Source: KBS-96 sp964247975 (GTDB lineage: Bacteria > Acidobacteriota > Terriglobia > Bryobacterales > Bryobacteraceae). Taken from it: DNA of 64,000 bases. The notes under the pieces were generated by a model. That model worked only from the letters and a program-made list of their open reading frames with translations. It was not told the DNA's origin and did no database searches. Positions 9,137-18,311 of this stretch are shown here, piece after piece. The stretch is from positions 33,901 through 97,900 of the forward strand of contig CAXTWH010000016.1 in the NCBI GenBank assembly GCA_964247975.1. The letters run 5' to 3'. How positions within the stretch are numbered: position 1 is the stretch's first letter; each line of letters starts with the position of its first letter. A program made the translations under genes and the position numbers.

Positions 9137-10141
9137 GTGTTTCGCCCGTTCCATCCTTTGGTTCGAGATCCGCATCTGCTCACGGTGGCCGGTAATTTCT
9201 GGTCGCGGCCGCTCGATTTGAAACGGTTTCCTCCCGAACGGCGGATCTATGAAATCGATCGCGACACCAAAATTCTAGTGGTGGAACAGCAGCCCGAAGG
9301 CGAACCCCTGGGGCAGATTCTTTTCCTGCATGGCTTGGAAGGTTCCAGCGAAGCGGGTTACATTAAAAGCTTTGCTCAGGATGCTTTGTTGCAGGGCTTC
9401 GGCGTGCATCGCAGTAACATGCGCACTTGCGGCGGCACCGAATCGCTGTCCACCACCATGTATCATTCCGGCTTAACTTCGGACACACTGCTCATTCTGC
9501 AGCAACTTCAAAAGCGCAACTTGGGTCCGTTATTTGTAGTCGGCTTTTCGCTCGGCGGCAATGTGGCTCTTAAATTAGCTGGCGAACTCGGAAACACCAA
9601 CGTCATTCATGGCGTTTGCGCTGTTTCTACTCCGATTGATTTGGCGGCTTGCGTGCGCACCCTGGATAAACCCTCCAACCGGATCTACGCTCAACGTTTT
9701 CTCAGCCGTTTGAAAGAGCGGATTCGCTCTAAGGCGCGCGTGTCCCCTCAAATTTATTCCGCTGATGGCCTCGACGCAGTAAAGGGAATCTGGGATTTCG
9801 ACGACCACTACACCGGTCCGCTGTTTGGTTTCGGCAACGCCGAAAATTATTATCGAACTCAATCCGCCCAGCGATTCCTGGCCGATATCCAGGTGCCTGC
9901 GCTGGTGATTATCGCCAAAGACGATCCGCTTGTTCCGTTTGAAACCTATCATCACCCGGCTTTCCAAACCAATCCCTATCTTCAACTGCTGGCCGTAGAC
10001 CACGGCGGCCATCTCGGTTTCATTTCCCGGCGCCAACCCCGCTTCTGGCTGGATGGCGTTGTGCTGGACTGGATGAAGCCCTTGGCTGCTCAACCCAGTT
10101 CAGCAAAACTGAATTTGCCGGAACAAACCACAGCTCCATAA
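9137..10141 (+). CDS. YheT-like alpha/beta hydrolase
   Basis: This 334-residue protein reads from a GTG at 9137. The N-terminus PFHPLVRDPHLLTVAGNFW matches the signature found before the core in the YheT/ABHD1-3 family. The core has an oxyanion strand LFLHGLEGSS, a nucleophile elbow VVGFSLGGN (Ser in GFSLGG), an acid in AKDDPLVP and the catalytic His in DHGGHLGF. Members are lipid or ester hydrolases, mostly with unknown substrates. It lies 21 bases upstream of the permease pair in the same direction and may share its transcript. Confidence 0.86.
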   Translation: MFRPFHPLVRDPHLLTVAGNFWSRPLDLKRFPPERRIYEIDRDTKILVVEQQPEGEPLGQILFLHGLEGSSEAGYIKSFAQDALLQGFGVHRSNMRTCGGTESLSTTMYHSGLTSDTLLILQQLQKRNLGPLFVVGFSLGGNVALKLAGELGNTNVIHGVCAVSTPIDLAACVRTLDKPSNRIYAQRFLSRLKERIRSKARVSPQIYSADGLDAVKGIWDFDDHYTGPLFGFGNAENYYRTQSAQRFLADIQVPALVIIAKDDPLVPFETYHHPAFQTNPYLQLLAVDHGGHLGFISRRQPRFWLDGVVLDWMKPLAAQPSSAKLNLPEQTTAP

Positions 10142-10162
10142 CGTCTTCTGTAAAAACCAGTT

Positions 10163-11422
10163 ATGCCACGAAGCCGAACCTTTCGCCCTAGCGCCTCCTT
10201 TTGGGAAGCCACCCGAATTGCGTTTGATTCGTTGCAAAAGAACAAACTGCGTTCCTTTCTTACGCTGTTGGGAATTATTCTGGCCACTTCCACCCTGATT
10301 GCCGTCACGTCATTCATTAACGGCATGAACCTTTACATTTCGGACAAGCTTTCTAATATGGGTTCGGACGGTTTCCGGGTAGTGCGCATGGCCTTTATCG
10401 GAAACTGGGACCCTAAAAAGTTTCTGGAAATGCAACGGCGTAATCCGCAGATTAAACCCGCTGAATATGAATTCATCAAGTCTCATGCCACGCTTCTGAA
10501 AGACATCGGCATGGAAGCGGGTCAGAACGTCAAAGTGACGTTTACCGGCGAAAGCATGTCTGACGTTTATCTCGAAGGCATCACCGAAAACATACCCGCT
10601 ATTAACAACATACAGGTGGAATTCGGCCGCGCTATCTCCGCAACGGAAATTGACCGCCATGCCCCGGTGGCGCTTATCGGGAACGATATCCGCGCCAAAT
10701 TCTTTCCTGACCGCGACCCGATCGGCAAAACCATTCAGGTTGACGGTGTGCCGTATCAGGTGGTCGGCACCGCCAAAGCCCTCGGCAGCGTGTTCGGCGA
10801 TTCGCAGGATAAGTTCGTCATGGTGCCGATTCAGTCGTTTTTCAAAACCTACACCAATCGCCGAGGTTTGGAACTGGTCAACAAAGCGATTGACCAGGCA
10901 CACCTTGCGCGCGCTCAGGATGAAGTGCGAATGCTGCTGCGCGCTTACCGCCATCAGCGGCCCAACGAGGACGATACATTTTCCATCTTCGCTTCCGACA
11001 CGTTTCTGAATGCCTGGCAGAACCTCACCGGCGCGATTGCGGCTACCGCTATCGGCGTGGTTTCCGTGTTTATGGTGGTGGGCGGCGTAGTCATCATGAA
11101 CATTATGCTGGCTGTGGTCACGGAGCGCACCCGCGAAATCGGCGTTCGCAAATCCCTGGGCGCCCGGCGCAAAGACATCATGTATCAGTTCCTGGTGGAA
11201 TCGGCTATCTTGTCCGGCATCGGCGGACTCATCGGCGTGATTCTTTACTGGCTTCTCACAATTGTGGTGAAACAGGCAACTCCCCTGCCGATGGCGATGC
11301 CAGCGTCCGCTATTTTCCTGGGCGTTGGGCTTTCCATGATTGTTGGGCTGTTCTTTGGCATTTATCCGGCCCGGCAGGCTTCCCGGCTTGATCCGATTGT
11401 GGCCCTGCGGGCGGAGGCTTGA
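10163..11422 (+). CDS. FtsX/MacB-type ABC transporter permease, first of a pair
   Basis: This 419-residue membrane protein has the MacB architecture: one N-terminal transmembrane helix (LRSFLTLLGIILATSTLIAV), a large periplasmic core domain (about 60-270) and three C-terminal helices in the FtsX domain (VFMVVGGVVIMNIMLAVV, then TREIGVRKSLGARR). Such permeases work in lipoprotein release, peptide or macrolide export, or cell-envelope signalling, always with an ATPase. No ATP-binding subunit is encoded in the permease or beside it. The stop overlaps the next permease by four bases. Confidence 0.88.
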   Translation: MPRSRTFRPSASFWEATRIAFDSLQKNKLRSFLTLLGIILATSTLIAVTSFINGMNLYISDKLSNMGSDGFRVVRMAFIGNWDPKKFLEMQRRNPQIKPAEYEFIKSHATLLKDIGMEAGQNVKVTFTGESMSDVYLEGITENIPAINNIQVEFGRAISATEIDRHAPVALIGNDIRAKFFPDRDPIGKTIQVDGVPYQVVGTAKALGSVFGDSQDKFVMVPIQSFFKTYTNRRGLELVNKAIDQAHLARAQDEVRMLLRAYRHQRPNEDDTFSIFASDTFLNAWQNLTGAIAATAIGVVSVFMVVGGVVIMNIMLAVVTERTREIGVRKSLGARRKDIMYQFLVESAILSGIGGLIGVILYWLLTIVVKQATPLPMAMPASAIFLGVGLSMIVGLFFGIYPARQASRLDPIVALRAEA

Positions 11423-12669
11423 CAACCTTGAATACTTTTGTTTCGCTTCGCAACAACACTATGCTGGCGCTGGACACAATCGTGGCGCATAAGCTTCGCA
11501 CGCTTCTGACCATGCTCGGCGTCATCATCGGCACCGGCACCATTATCGGCGTCGGATCCATTCTCACCGGCTTCGATGGAGCCATCACCAATGTGCTGCG
11601 CAGTTTTGGCCCGAACTCAGTGATTGTTTTCAAAGTTTCCGCGTTTCAAACCAGCGATCTCACCCCGGAAGAACGCGCCCGCAAGGATTTGAAATACGAA
11701 AATGTGTTAAACCTGCGCGACAAATGCACGGCCTGCGCCATTGTTTCGCCCATGTTGTGGCCCAGCAATCACCGGCCCATTGTGACCCGCTACAAGGGAA
11801 ATGCCGTGTACCAGAGTGAACTGCGCGGCGTGGAAGAAGATTACGGCCAAACCGGCCAGATTGAAATGCATACCGGCCACTTCATTTCCGACTTTGAAAG
11901 CAGGCATCACAGTCCCGTCGCTGTGATCGGGGCCGATGCGGAAAAAGCGTTGTTTGCCGGAGCCGATGCGATTGGAAAAACCATTACGGTCGATGGACAC
12001 CAGGTAGAAGTCATCGGCACCATGCTGCGCCCCACCGCTTCCTTTTTCGGCAACACCGATAATCGCGTGCTGGTTCCCTACTTCACCATGCGCCGCATGT
12101 ACCCGAACGCGAAAGACTTGGCCGTTGTGGTAGTGGCTCATGACGGAATGCTGCCCCAGGCTTTGGACGAAATCCGCACCATTCTGCGCATTGACCGTCA
12201 TGTGCCGGGCAATAAGCCGGACGATTTTGCGCTTTCCACCGCGCAGCAGATGGTGGAACAATTCCGCCAGATCACTTCCATGACGTTTCTGGTGATGGTG
12301 GTGCTTTCGTCCATTGGCCTGCTCGTCGGCGGCATCGGCGTGATGAACATCATGCTGGTTTCTGTTACCGAGCGCACCAAGGAAATCGGCATCCGTAAAG
12401 CCATCGGGGCCAGGCGCATCGACATCATCACTCAATTTTTGCTTGAAGCCGCCGTGCTTACCGGTTTGGGCGGCTTGGTTGGCCTCGGTTTCGGCTGGAT
12501 GATTGCGATGTTAAGCAAGCTTGTTTTTACCTCGCTGCCCACGGCTGTTCCGGCCTGGGCGGCGGTTTTGGGCGTGAGCGTGTCAGTCGCCGTGGGCCTT
12601 TTCTTCGGTATTTGGCCCGCTAGTAAAGCGGCAAGGCTTGACCCGGTGGACGCACTCCGCTATGAATAG
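11419..12669 (+). CDS. FtsX/MacB-type ABC transporter permease, second of a pair
   Basis: A 416-residue paralogue of the preceding gene with the same layout: N-terminal helix (LRTLLTMLGVIIGTGTIIGV), periplasmic MacB core and FtsX domain with GGIGVMNIMLVSVTERTKE and GIRKAIGARR. The TTG start at 11419 overlaps the upstream stop (TTGA). A TTG at 11428 or the ATG at 11461 are alternatives; a GGAGG lies at 11413-11417. The two permeases probably form a heterodimer. The ATPase must be encoded elsewhere. Confidence 0.87.
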   Translation: MTTLNTFVSLRNNTMLALDTIVAHKLRTLLTMLGVIIGTGTIIGVGSILTGFDGAITNVLRSFGPNSVIVFKVSAFQTSDLTPEERARKDLKYENVLNLRDKCTACAIVSPMLWPSNHRPIVTRYKGNAVYQSELRGVEEDYGQTGQIEMHTGHFISDFESRHHSPVAVIGADAEKALFAGADAIGKTITVDGHQVEVIGTMLRPTASFFGNTDNRVLVPYFTMRRMYPNAKDLAVVVVAHDGMLPQALDEIRTILRIDRHVPGNKPDDFALSTAQQMVEQFRQITSMTFLVMVVLSSIGLLVGGIGVMNIMLVSVTERTKEIGIRKAIGARRIDIITQFLLEAAVLTGLGGLVGLGFGWMIAMLSKLVFTSLPTAVPAWAAVLGVSVSVAVGLFFGIWPASKAARLDPVDALRYE

Positions 12670-12674
12670 CAGGT

Positions 12675-13586
12675 ATGGCTAAAATTGGTAAACCTGTGTG
12701 CCTGGTGCCCTCAGGCGATAAAACCGGCGAGGGTTTGGTCTGGCACGCAGCCGAAAACGCCTTGTACTGGTGCGATATCAATCGCTTTCTGATTCACCGT
12801 CTTGATGCGTCGGACAATTCGGTGCGGTCATGGTTTTTTGACGAACCGGTGACGAGCCTCGGCTTAACCGACCGTGACAATACCTTGGTGGCGGCGCTCG
12901 GGTCGCGCGTCATCTTGTGGGAACCGGAAACCGACTCGCGGAAGGACGGCACCTTCCACTTGAAAACCTGGCCTAAAACCAGAATAAATGATGCCCGCCC
13001 CGATCCGCGCGGTTCATATTGGCTGGGAACCATGAGCAATAACGTCAACCCGGACGGCTCCGATGCCGATGAAAGCGGCAACAATGGCGTTCTTTACCGG
13101 GTCGATCCTGACGGCGCGGTGAGCGAATGGAAGAAAGACATCGGCATTTCTAATACTGTCACCTGGAGCCCTGACCACAAGCATTTTTATTTTGCGGATT
13201 CGCCCGCCAACGCAGTTCACGTTTACGATTACGATACCGAAACCGGAGCTATTTCTAACGAGCAGCCCTATTTCATGAATTATTCCCGCGGCAACCCGGA
13301 CGGCTCCGTGATGGACGCTGAAGGCTTTTTATGGAACTGTCGATATGGCGGCCACTGCCTTGTGCGCGTTGATCCTGGCGGCAAGGTTGATCAGGTAATT
13401 GAAATGCCGGTTAAAAATATTACCAACTGCACGTTCGGCGGTCCTGACCTGACTACGCTTTACGTCACCACCGCTTACGGCAAAGGAAATCCGTTTGAAC
13501 GGTTGGGCGGTAACCTGTTTGCTATTGAAACAGACGTGAAAGGCCAGCCCGAGTACCGGTTCAAGGTGTTTGGAGCGAATGGATAA
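12675..13586 (+). CDS. SMP-30/gluconolactonase-family protein
   Basis: This 303-residue six-bladed beta-propeller protein has the metal-site positions expected for SMP-30: Glu in GEGLVWH near the N-terminus, Asn in RINDARPDPRGSYWLGTM, Asn in SNTVTWSPD and Asp in NPDGSVMDAEG. These enzymes hydrolyse sugar lactones with a divalent metal. No signal peptide is visible, so it is probably cytosolic. The ATG lies five bases after the permease stop, which suggests co-transcription, but a functional link to the transporter is not obvious. Confidence 0.86.
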   Translation: MAKIGKPVCLVPSGDKTGEGLVWHAAENALYWCDINRFLIHRLDASDNSVRSWFFDEPVTSLGLTDRDNTLVAALGSRVILWEPETDSRKDGTFHLKTWPKTRINDARPDPRGSYWLGTMSNNVNPDGSDADESGNNGVLYRVDPDGAVSEWKKDIGISNTVTWSPDHKHFYFADSPANAVHVYDYDTETGAISNEQPYFMNYSRGNPDGSVMDAEGFLWNCRYGGHCLVRVDPGGKVDQVIEMPVKNITNCTFGGPDLTTLYVTTAYGKGNPFERLGGNLFAIETDVKGQPEYRFKVFGANG

Positions 13587-13619
13587 TTTCCTTTCCCCGA
13601 ATCATCTCCTAAAGAGAGC

Positions 13620-14462
13620 ATGATTGGTTTCGTTCGTTTCCGCTTCCCACAGCCTTGGAATGTTATTTTCCAGGCTGTTTTTGCTTTGTTGGTTCTGTTT
13701 GCTGGCTTTGGGCAGCCGCTGCGCGCGCAGCTCGTCGTTAAACTGGAACCGCAGACGATTTCTGAGTTCGAGCGTTACGCCCAGGGAGTGGAATCTAAGC
13801 TAGCAGAACGCTGGCAGGGTAAAAAGAATTTCCTCTATATTCAAGATGATCCCGCTGAACTGCAAAAAGTACTGGCGGGCGATCTCTTCATCAAACAGCT
13901 TTCCGCTGGGCAGCCTACCGAAGTTACTGATGGCTTAATTCACGACTGGCTGGGAACGGTTTACATTCCGCATACCACGATGGAGCGGGTTATGTCAGTG
14001 ATGCGCGATTTCAACAACCACAAAAACATCTACCCCGAAGTGGCCGATTCGCGCACCATTCGCCAGAACGGGAACGATGTCACCGGCTTCTGGCGCTTGC
14101 AGCGCAAAGGCATGGTGCCGGTCATCTTGAACGTCGAGCAGGATGCCCACTATCAGCAAATTTCGCCCGGCAAATGGATCTGCCGCGCTTACGCCAAACA
14201 AATTAGTGAAGTGGATACCAACTTGTTTACCTGGGGCCGCAAGTTCCCGGTCGGCAAAGGCCACGGCTATCTTTGGCGTTTATATGCCTACTGGAGCTTG
14301 GAAGAATTTAATGGTGGCATCCTGGCCGAAAGTCGAACGCTTTCCTTGTCTCGCGATATTCCACCAGGTTTAGCTTGGGCGGTTGGCCCTTACGTGCAGA
14401 AGATGCCCCAGGAATCACTTTCTTCCACGCTCAAGGAAACCAAGAAAGCCGTTTCGCAGTAA
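13620..14462 (+). CDS. Secreted START-like (SRPBCC) protein of unknown function
   Basis: A 280-residue protein with an N-terminal signal or anchor (about residues 11-38, ending GQPLRAQ). The remainder resembles a polyketide-cyclase/START-like fold: a helix with MERVMSVMRDFNNHKNIYPE followed by beta-rich sequence with alternating hydrophobic and aromatic residues. A GAGAG ribosome site precedes ATG 13620. Such folds bind lipids or other hydrophobic ligands; no catalytic residues can be named. The fold assignment is from pattern recognition only. Confidence 0.65.
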   Translation: MIGFVRFRFPQPWNVIFQAVFALLVLFAGFGQPLRAQLVVKLEPQTISEFERYAQGVESKLAERWQGKKNFLYIQDDPAELQKVLAGDLFIKQLSAGQPTEVTDGLIHDWLGTVYIPHTTMERVMSVMRDFNNHKNIYPEVADSRTIRQNGNDVTGFWRLQRKGMVPVILNVEQDAHYQQISPGKWICRAYAKQISEVDTNLFTWGRKFPVGKGHGYLWRLYAYWSLEEFNGGILAESRTLSLSRDIPPGLAWAVGPYVQKMPQESLSSTLKETKKAVSQ

Positions 14463-14506
14463 AGCAAAATTTGTCCTTCCTATAATTGAGGTTCAAGGAG
14501 AACAGG

Positions 14507-15883
14507 ATGCCCATTGCGGAACAATATGTGCGTGAAAACGAAGTGCGACTGCTGGAAGAATTGAAGACCTTTCTTCGCATTCCCAGCATCAGCACGCTAC
14601 CCGAGCACAACAAAGATGTGGCGAAAGCCGCTCGGTTTGTGGCTGACCAGATGAACGCAGCCGGTTTATTAAACGTGGAAGTCATTCAAACCGCCAAGCA
14701 TCCCCTGGTTTATGGCGACTGGTTGCACGCGCCCGGCAAGCCGACGGTGCTCTGCTACGGCCACTACGACGTGCAGCCGCCCGATCCGCTGGAACTCTGG
14801 GAAACACCTCCGTTTGAGCCTGCCGAACGGAACGGCAATCTGTATGCTCGCGGCGCTTGCGACGACAAAGGGCAGATGTACATGCATATCAAAGCTATTG
14901 AGGCTTTGTTTGCGGTGCATGGCAAATTGCCGGTCAATGTGAAGTTCCTGATCGAGGGCGAGGAAGAAGTGGGCGGCGAATCCATTTCTCGCTTTGTTCC
15001 TGAGCACAAAGAAAAGTTGAAAGCGGATGTAGCTCTGGTTTCCGATACGGAATTGTTTGCCGATGGCGTTCCCACTCTCTGCGTCGGCTTGCGCGGATTG
15101 ATGTACATGGAAGTGGAAGCGCAAGGTCCGGCCCGCGATCTGCATTCCGGCATGTACGGCGGCGCAGCTCCCAACGCGGTTTACGGCTTGATTGAACTGC
15201 TGGCGAAAGCAAAAGACGCTCATGGCCACATCCAGATTCCCGGCATTTACGACGATGTGGAAGTGCCGGTAGAAGCAGAAGTGGAAAGCTGGAAACACCT
15301 TCCCTTCTCCGAAGAAGAATTTCTGAAAAGCGAAGTCGGTTCTACTGAACTCACTGGCGAGCCGGAACAAAGCGTACTGGCTCGCGTGTGGGCGCGCCCC
15401 ACTTTTGAAGTACACGGCATTGCGGGAGGCTTTACCGGCGCCGGCGCAAAAACCGTGATCCCCGCCAAAGCCATTGCAAAAGTTTCCATCCGATTGGTTC
15501 CCAAGCAGAATCCTGAAAAGGTTTTGAACGCTTTCAAGCAGTGGGTAAAAGCAAACACGCCGCGCGGCATCCAAACCACTGTGCGCTTGTTGAGCGCCGC
15601 AGGCCCGGCCATTAGCGTGAATCCCGATTGCCCCGCCATTCGTATTGCGGCGGAAGCATTCAGCGAAATGCTGGGACGCGAAACCGTTTTTATCCGCAGC
15701 GGCGGTTCTATCCCCATTGTGGGCGAATTTTCCGAACACCTGGGCATTCCCACTGTGCTGATGGGCTTCGGCCTGCCTGACGACGGGCTGCACTCGCCGA
15801 ACGAAAAATACCGGATCAGCAACTACTATACCGGGATCATTACAATTGCTCATTTTCTGGAAAAGTATGGACAGGTCTCCTGA
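14507..15883 (+). CDS. M20-family metallopeptidase (dipeptidase type)
   Basis: The start at ATG 14507 has AAGGAG six bases upstream and gives 458 residues, typical for M20 dipeptidases. Metal ligands and catalytic residues are visible: His and Asp in CYGHYDVQPP (about 84-86), Asp in ACDDKGQ, the Glu pair in EGEEEVGGES (about 150) and a late His in DDGLHSPNEKY (about 428). The lid/dimerisation domain lies between. It is a cytosolic enzyme that cleaves dipeptides or short peptides, although M20 members may also act on acylated amino acids. murJ follows 17 bases later with its own GGAGG site. Confidence 0.9.
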   Translation: MPIAEQYVRENEVRLLEELKTFLRIPSISTLPEHNKDVAKAARFVADQMNAAGLLNVEVIQTAKHPLVYGDWLHAPGKPTVLCYGHYDVQPPDPLELWETPPFEPAERNGNLYARGACDDKGQMYMHIKAIEALFAVHGKLPVNVKFLIEGEEEVGGESISRFVPEHKEKLKADVALVSDTELFADGVPTLCVGLRGLMYMEVEAQGPARDLHSGMYGGAAPNAVYGLIELLAKAKDAHGHIQIPGIYDDVEVPVEAEVESWKHLPFSEEEFLKSEVGSTELTGEPEQSVLARVWARPTFEVHGIAGGFTGAGAKTVIPAKAIAKVSIRLVPKQNPEKVLNAFKQWVKANTPRGIQTTVRLLSAAGPAISVNPDCPAIRIAAEAFSEMLGRETVFIRSGGSIPIVGEFSEHLGIPTVLMGFGLPDDGLHSPNEKYRISNYYTGIITIAHFLEKYGQVS

Positions 15884-15900
15884 AAAATTTTCGGAGGTCA

Positions 15901-17565
15901 ATGCCCGCCCCGGCGAATGAAGACAGAAATTCGCAATCTGTTCAGGTTGCCCGTTCCGCCGGAATCGTCTCGATTGCGATCTTTTCCAGCCGCATCAGTG
16001 GCCTATTGCGCGAGATGGTCATGGCGCAGCTATTCGGCGCAGGCTTTGCCTACGATGCTTATCTGCTCGGTTTTCGCATTCCCAACCTGACCCGCGATTT
16101 GTTTGCCGAAGGAGCTTTATCTTCCGCTTTCGTCCCCACCTTCACTGCTTATCTGGATAAGCAGAACCGAGCGGAAGCGATCAGGCTCCTCCATTTGGTC
16201 GCTACTTTAATTGTTGCGGTGGTCGGGAGTGTAGCCGTACTCGGCATGATTTTTGCTCCGCAGTTGGTGGCAACACTAGCTCCCGGCTTCAACCAAATTC
16301 CCGGCAAGTTCGCGTTAGCGGTTCACCTGGCCCGCATCATGTTTCCGTTTCTGCTGTTGATCGCTTTAGCCGCCCAGATTATGGGCGTTCTCAATGCTTG
16401 CAATCGCTTCGGGGTTCCCGCCACTGCTTCCACGCTGTTCAATCTTTCCTCAGTGGGCTTAGGACTGCTGATCGGGTTCCAACTAGGACCGCGCATCGGC
16501 ATTCTGCCCATTGAAGGCATGGCTTACGGCGTGGTGCTAGGCGGCATCGCGCAGGTGCTTTGGCAAGTGCCGAGCCTCCGCAAGCTTGGGTTCAATTACC
16601 GTTTGGCATTTGATTGGAATCATCCTGGCCTGCGGCAAATCTTCCGGCTGATGATTCCAGCCATTATCGGTAATGCGGCGGTCCAGGTGAACGTGATGGT
16701 GAACACCAACTTTGCTTCCCGCATTTCCGACCCTTGGCGTGGTCCTGACGGGCCGGTAAGCTGGTTGGCCTATGCGTTTCGCTTTATGCAGCTTCCCCTC
16801 GGCTTGTTCGGCGTATCATTTGCCGCAGCGATTCTGCCCAGCGTTTCCCGCAGCGTAGCAGCAGGCAACCTGGAAGAATGCCGCCAAACTGTGTCGCGGT
16901 CCCTGGCAAAGGTTCTGCTCCTAACCATTCCTTCCTCAGTTGGTTTAATTCTCTTGGGCCGTCCCATCATTGGCGCTGTTTATCAGGGCGGGCGCTTTGG
17001 AGCGTACGACACCGAGCAGACTGCTTTGGCACTGGCCTGTTACGCTGTCGGATTAGCTGGCTACGCCACCACCAAAATTCTCAACCCGGCATTTTATGCT
17101 CTGGCTGACACCCAAACGCCTATGTGGATCAGTTTATTCTCGGTGGCCGCGAACGCCGTGATTGCTGAAATCCTTTTGTCTCAGTTCCACATGGGCATTG
17201 CCGGATTAGCCTTGTCCACTTCTTTTGTTGCTTTGGGCGGCTGTCTACTGCTCTTTATGGTTTTGAAACACCGTCTCGGCGGCTTGGAAGTTTCTTACCT
17301 GCTTTCCCGGCTTGGAAGCATCTGCCTCGCTTGCCTGGTGATGGCTGTTCCCGTTTTCTTCGCTTCCTCGTTCCTGTCCAACTACTTAGAACACTCCAAG
17401 AAAGCCGACCTGATCACGCTGGCAGCCTTGGTTCCGTTCGGGATTCTTTGTTTTGGGATAGGCTCGTATCTCTTTCAAATCGAGGAGTTTAGCTCCTTGT
17501 TGGGTTCGTTTGTCCGTTCCGCGCGGAAACGGCTTCCGGCCCATGCTAGAATCCACATCAAATGA
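15901..17565 (+). CDS. murJ: MurJ/MviN, lipid II flippase
   Basis: This 554-residue polytopic membrane protein has the MviN/MurJ pattern throughout. It begins with SIAIFSSRISGLLREMVMAQLFGAG-type sequence, followed by RIPNLTRDLFAEGALSSAF and later KILNPAFYALADTQTP. MurJ flips the peptidoglycan precursor lipid II across the inner membrane. The ATG has GGAGG seven bases upstream. The 3' end overlaps the next gene by ATGA. Length and topology (about 14 helices) fit the family. Confidence 0.94.
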   Translation: MPAPANEDRNSQSVQVARSAGIVSIAIFSSRISGLLREMVMAQLFGAGFAYDAYLLGFRIPNLTRDLFAEGALSSAFVPTFTAYLDKQNRAEAIRLLHLVATLIVAVVGSVAVLGMIFAPQLVATLAPGFNQIPGKFALAVHLARIMFPFLLLIALAAQIMGVLNACNRFGVPATASTLFNLSSVGLGLLIGFQLGPRIGILPIEGMAYGVVLGGIAQVLWQVPSLRKLGFNYRLAFDWNHPGLRQIFRLMIPAIIGNAAVQVNVMVNTNFASRISDPWRGPDGPVSWLAYAFRFMQLPLGLFGVSFAAAILPSVSRSVAAGNLEECRQTVSRSLAKVLLLTIPSSVGLILLGRPIIGAVYQGGRFGAYDTEQTALALACYAVGLAGYATTKILNPAFYALADTQTPMWISLFSVAANAVIAEILLSQFHMGIAGLALSTSFVALGGCLLLFMVLKHRLGGLEVSYLLSRLGSICLACLVMAVPVFFASSFLSNYLEHSKKADLITLAALVPFGILCFGIGSYLFQIEEFSSLLGSFVRSARKRLPAHARIHIK

Positions 17566-18311
17566 CCGAAGAACTTGCGCTTGCCGTTCGGCTGCAGTCG
17601 CTGGACCGTAAGAACGCGAGTCTCGAACACGAGATCGCAAACTTCCCCAAACAGATTGCCGAGTTGGAAAAAACATTGGAAGCGCACAAGCGCCGCGCCG
17701 AAATGGGCCGCGCTGCGCTCACCGCAAACCAGAAAGATCGCAAAAAGCTCGAAGGCGACATTCAAATTCAACAGCAGAAAGCTTCCAAGCTGAAAGACCA
17801 GATGCAGGGCGCGAAAACAAACGAGCAGTATCGCGCTTTTCAGAATGAAATTTCCTACTGCGAAAACGAGATCCGCAAAAGCGAAGACCAGATTTTAGAC
17901 TTGATGGAAAAATCGGAACCGCTTGAAAGAAATGTGAAGCGCGCCGAACAGGAACTGAAACACGAGATTGAATCAGTAGAAAAAGAAAAGAATCGGATTC
18001 GCGACCAATCAGCCGCCACCAAGAAAACCTTAGCGGAAGTTCTGGAAGAACGTGCTTCCATCAAAAACCAGATGAGCCCGAAATTGTACGCCGATTATGA
18101 GCGCATCCGGCGCAAAACCAAAGGCACCGTTGTAGCTGAAATTGTGGATGGCCGCTGCGACGCTTGCATGATCACACAACGGCCGCAGTTCCTTCAGGAA
18201 CTGAAAACAGGCAACAACGTTATGTACTGCGAAAGCTGCGGGCGTATTCTGCTGTACAATCCGCCTGTCGCCTTTGAAAACAACATCGGGCCGGCAGCCA
18301 CAACAGCTTAG
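17562..18311 (+). CDS. Coiled-coil protein with C4 zinc ribbon (CT398-like)
   Basis: This 249-residue protein has a long antiparallel coiled coil (about residues 5-165, rich in Glu, Lys and Gln) and a C-terminal zinc ribbon with CDACM (about 204) and CESCGRIL (about 227). This is the DUF164/CT398 family, conserved in many bacteria and of unsettled role; links to nucleic-acid binding or flagellar/secretion assembly have been proposed. It overlaps murJ by four bases and is convergent with mtaB, also overlapping by four bases. Confidence 0.85.
   Translation: MTEELALAVRLQSLDRKNASLEHEIANFPKQIAELEKTLEAHKRRAEMGRAALTANQKDRKKLEGDIQIQQQKASKLKDQMQGAKTNEQYRAFQNEISYCENEIRKSEDQILDLMEKSEPLERNVKRAEQELKHEIESVEKEKNRIRDQSAATKKTLAEVLEERASIKNQMSPKLYADYERIRRKTKGTVVAEIVDGRCDACMITQRPQFLQELKTGNNVMYCESCGRILLYNPPVAFENNIGPAATTA

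Noticed and set aside
10310..11425. 371-codon minus-strand open frame opposite the first permease
   Set aside because: Antisense shadow of a clear FtsX/MacB permease; the translation is His/Asn/Gly-rich with no recognisable fold.
14669..15901. 410-codon minus-strand open frame opposite the M20 peptidase
   Set aside because: It lies wholly antisense to a gene with full catalytic motifs, its translation is rich in Phe, His and Gln without domain-like patterns, and its openness follows from the codon bias of the sense gene.
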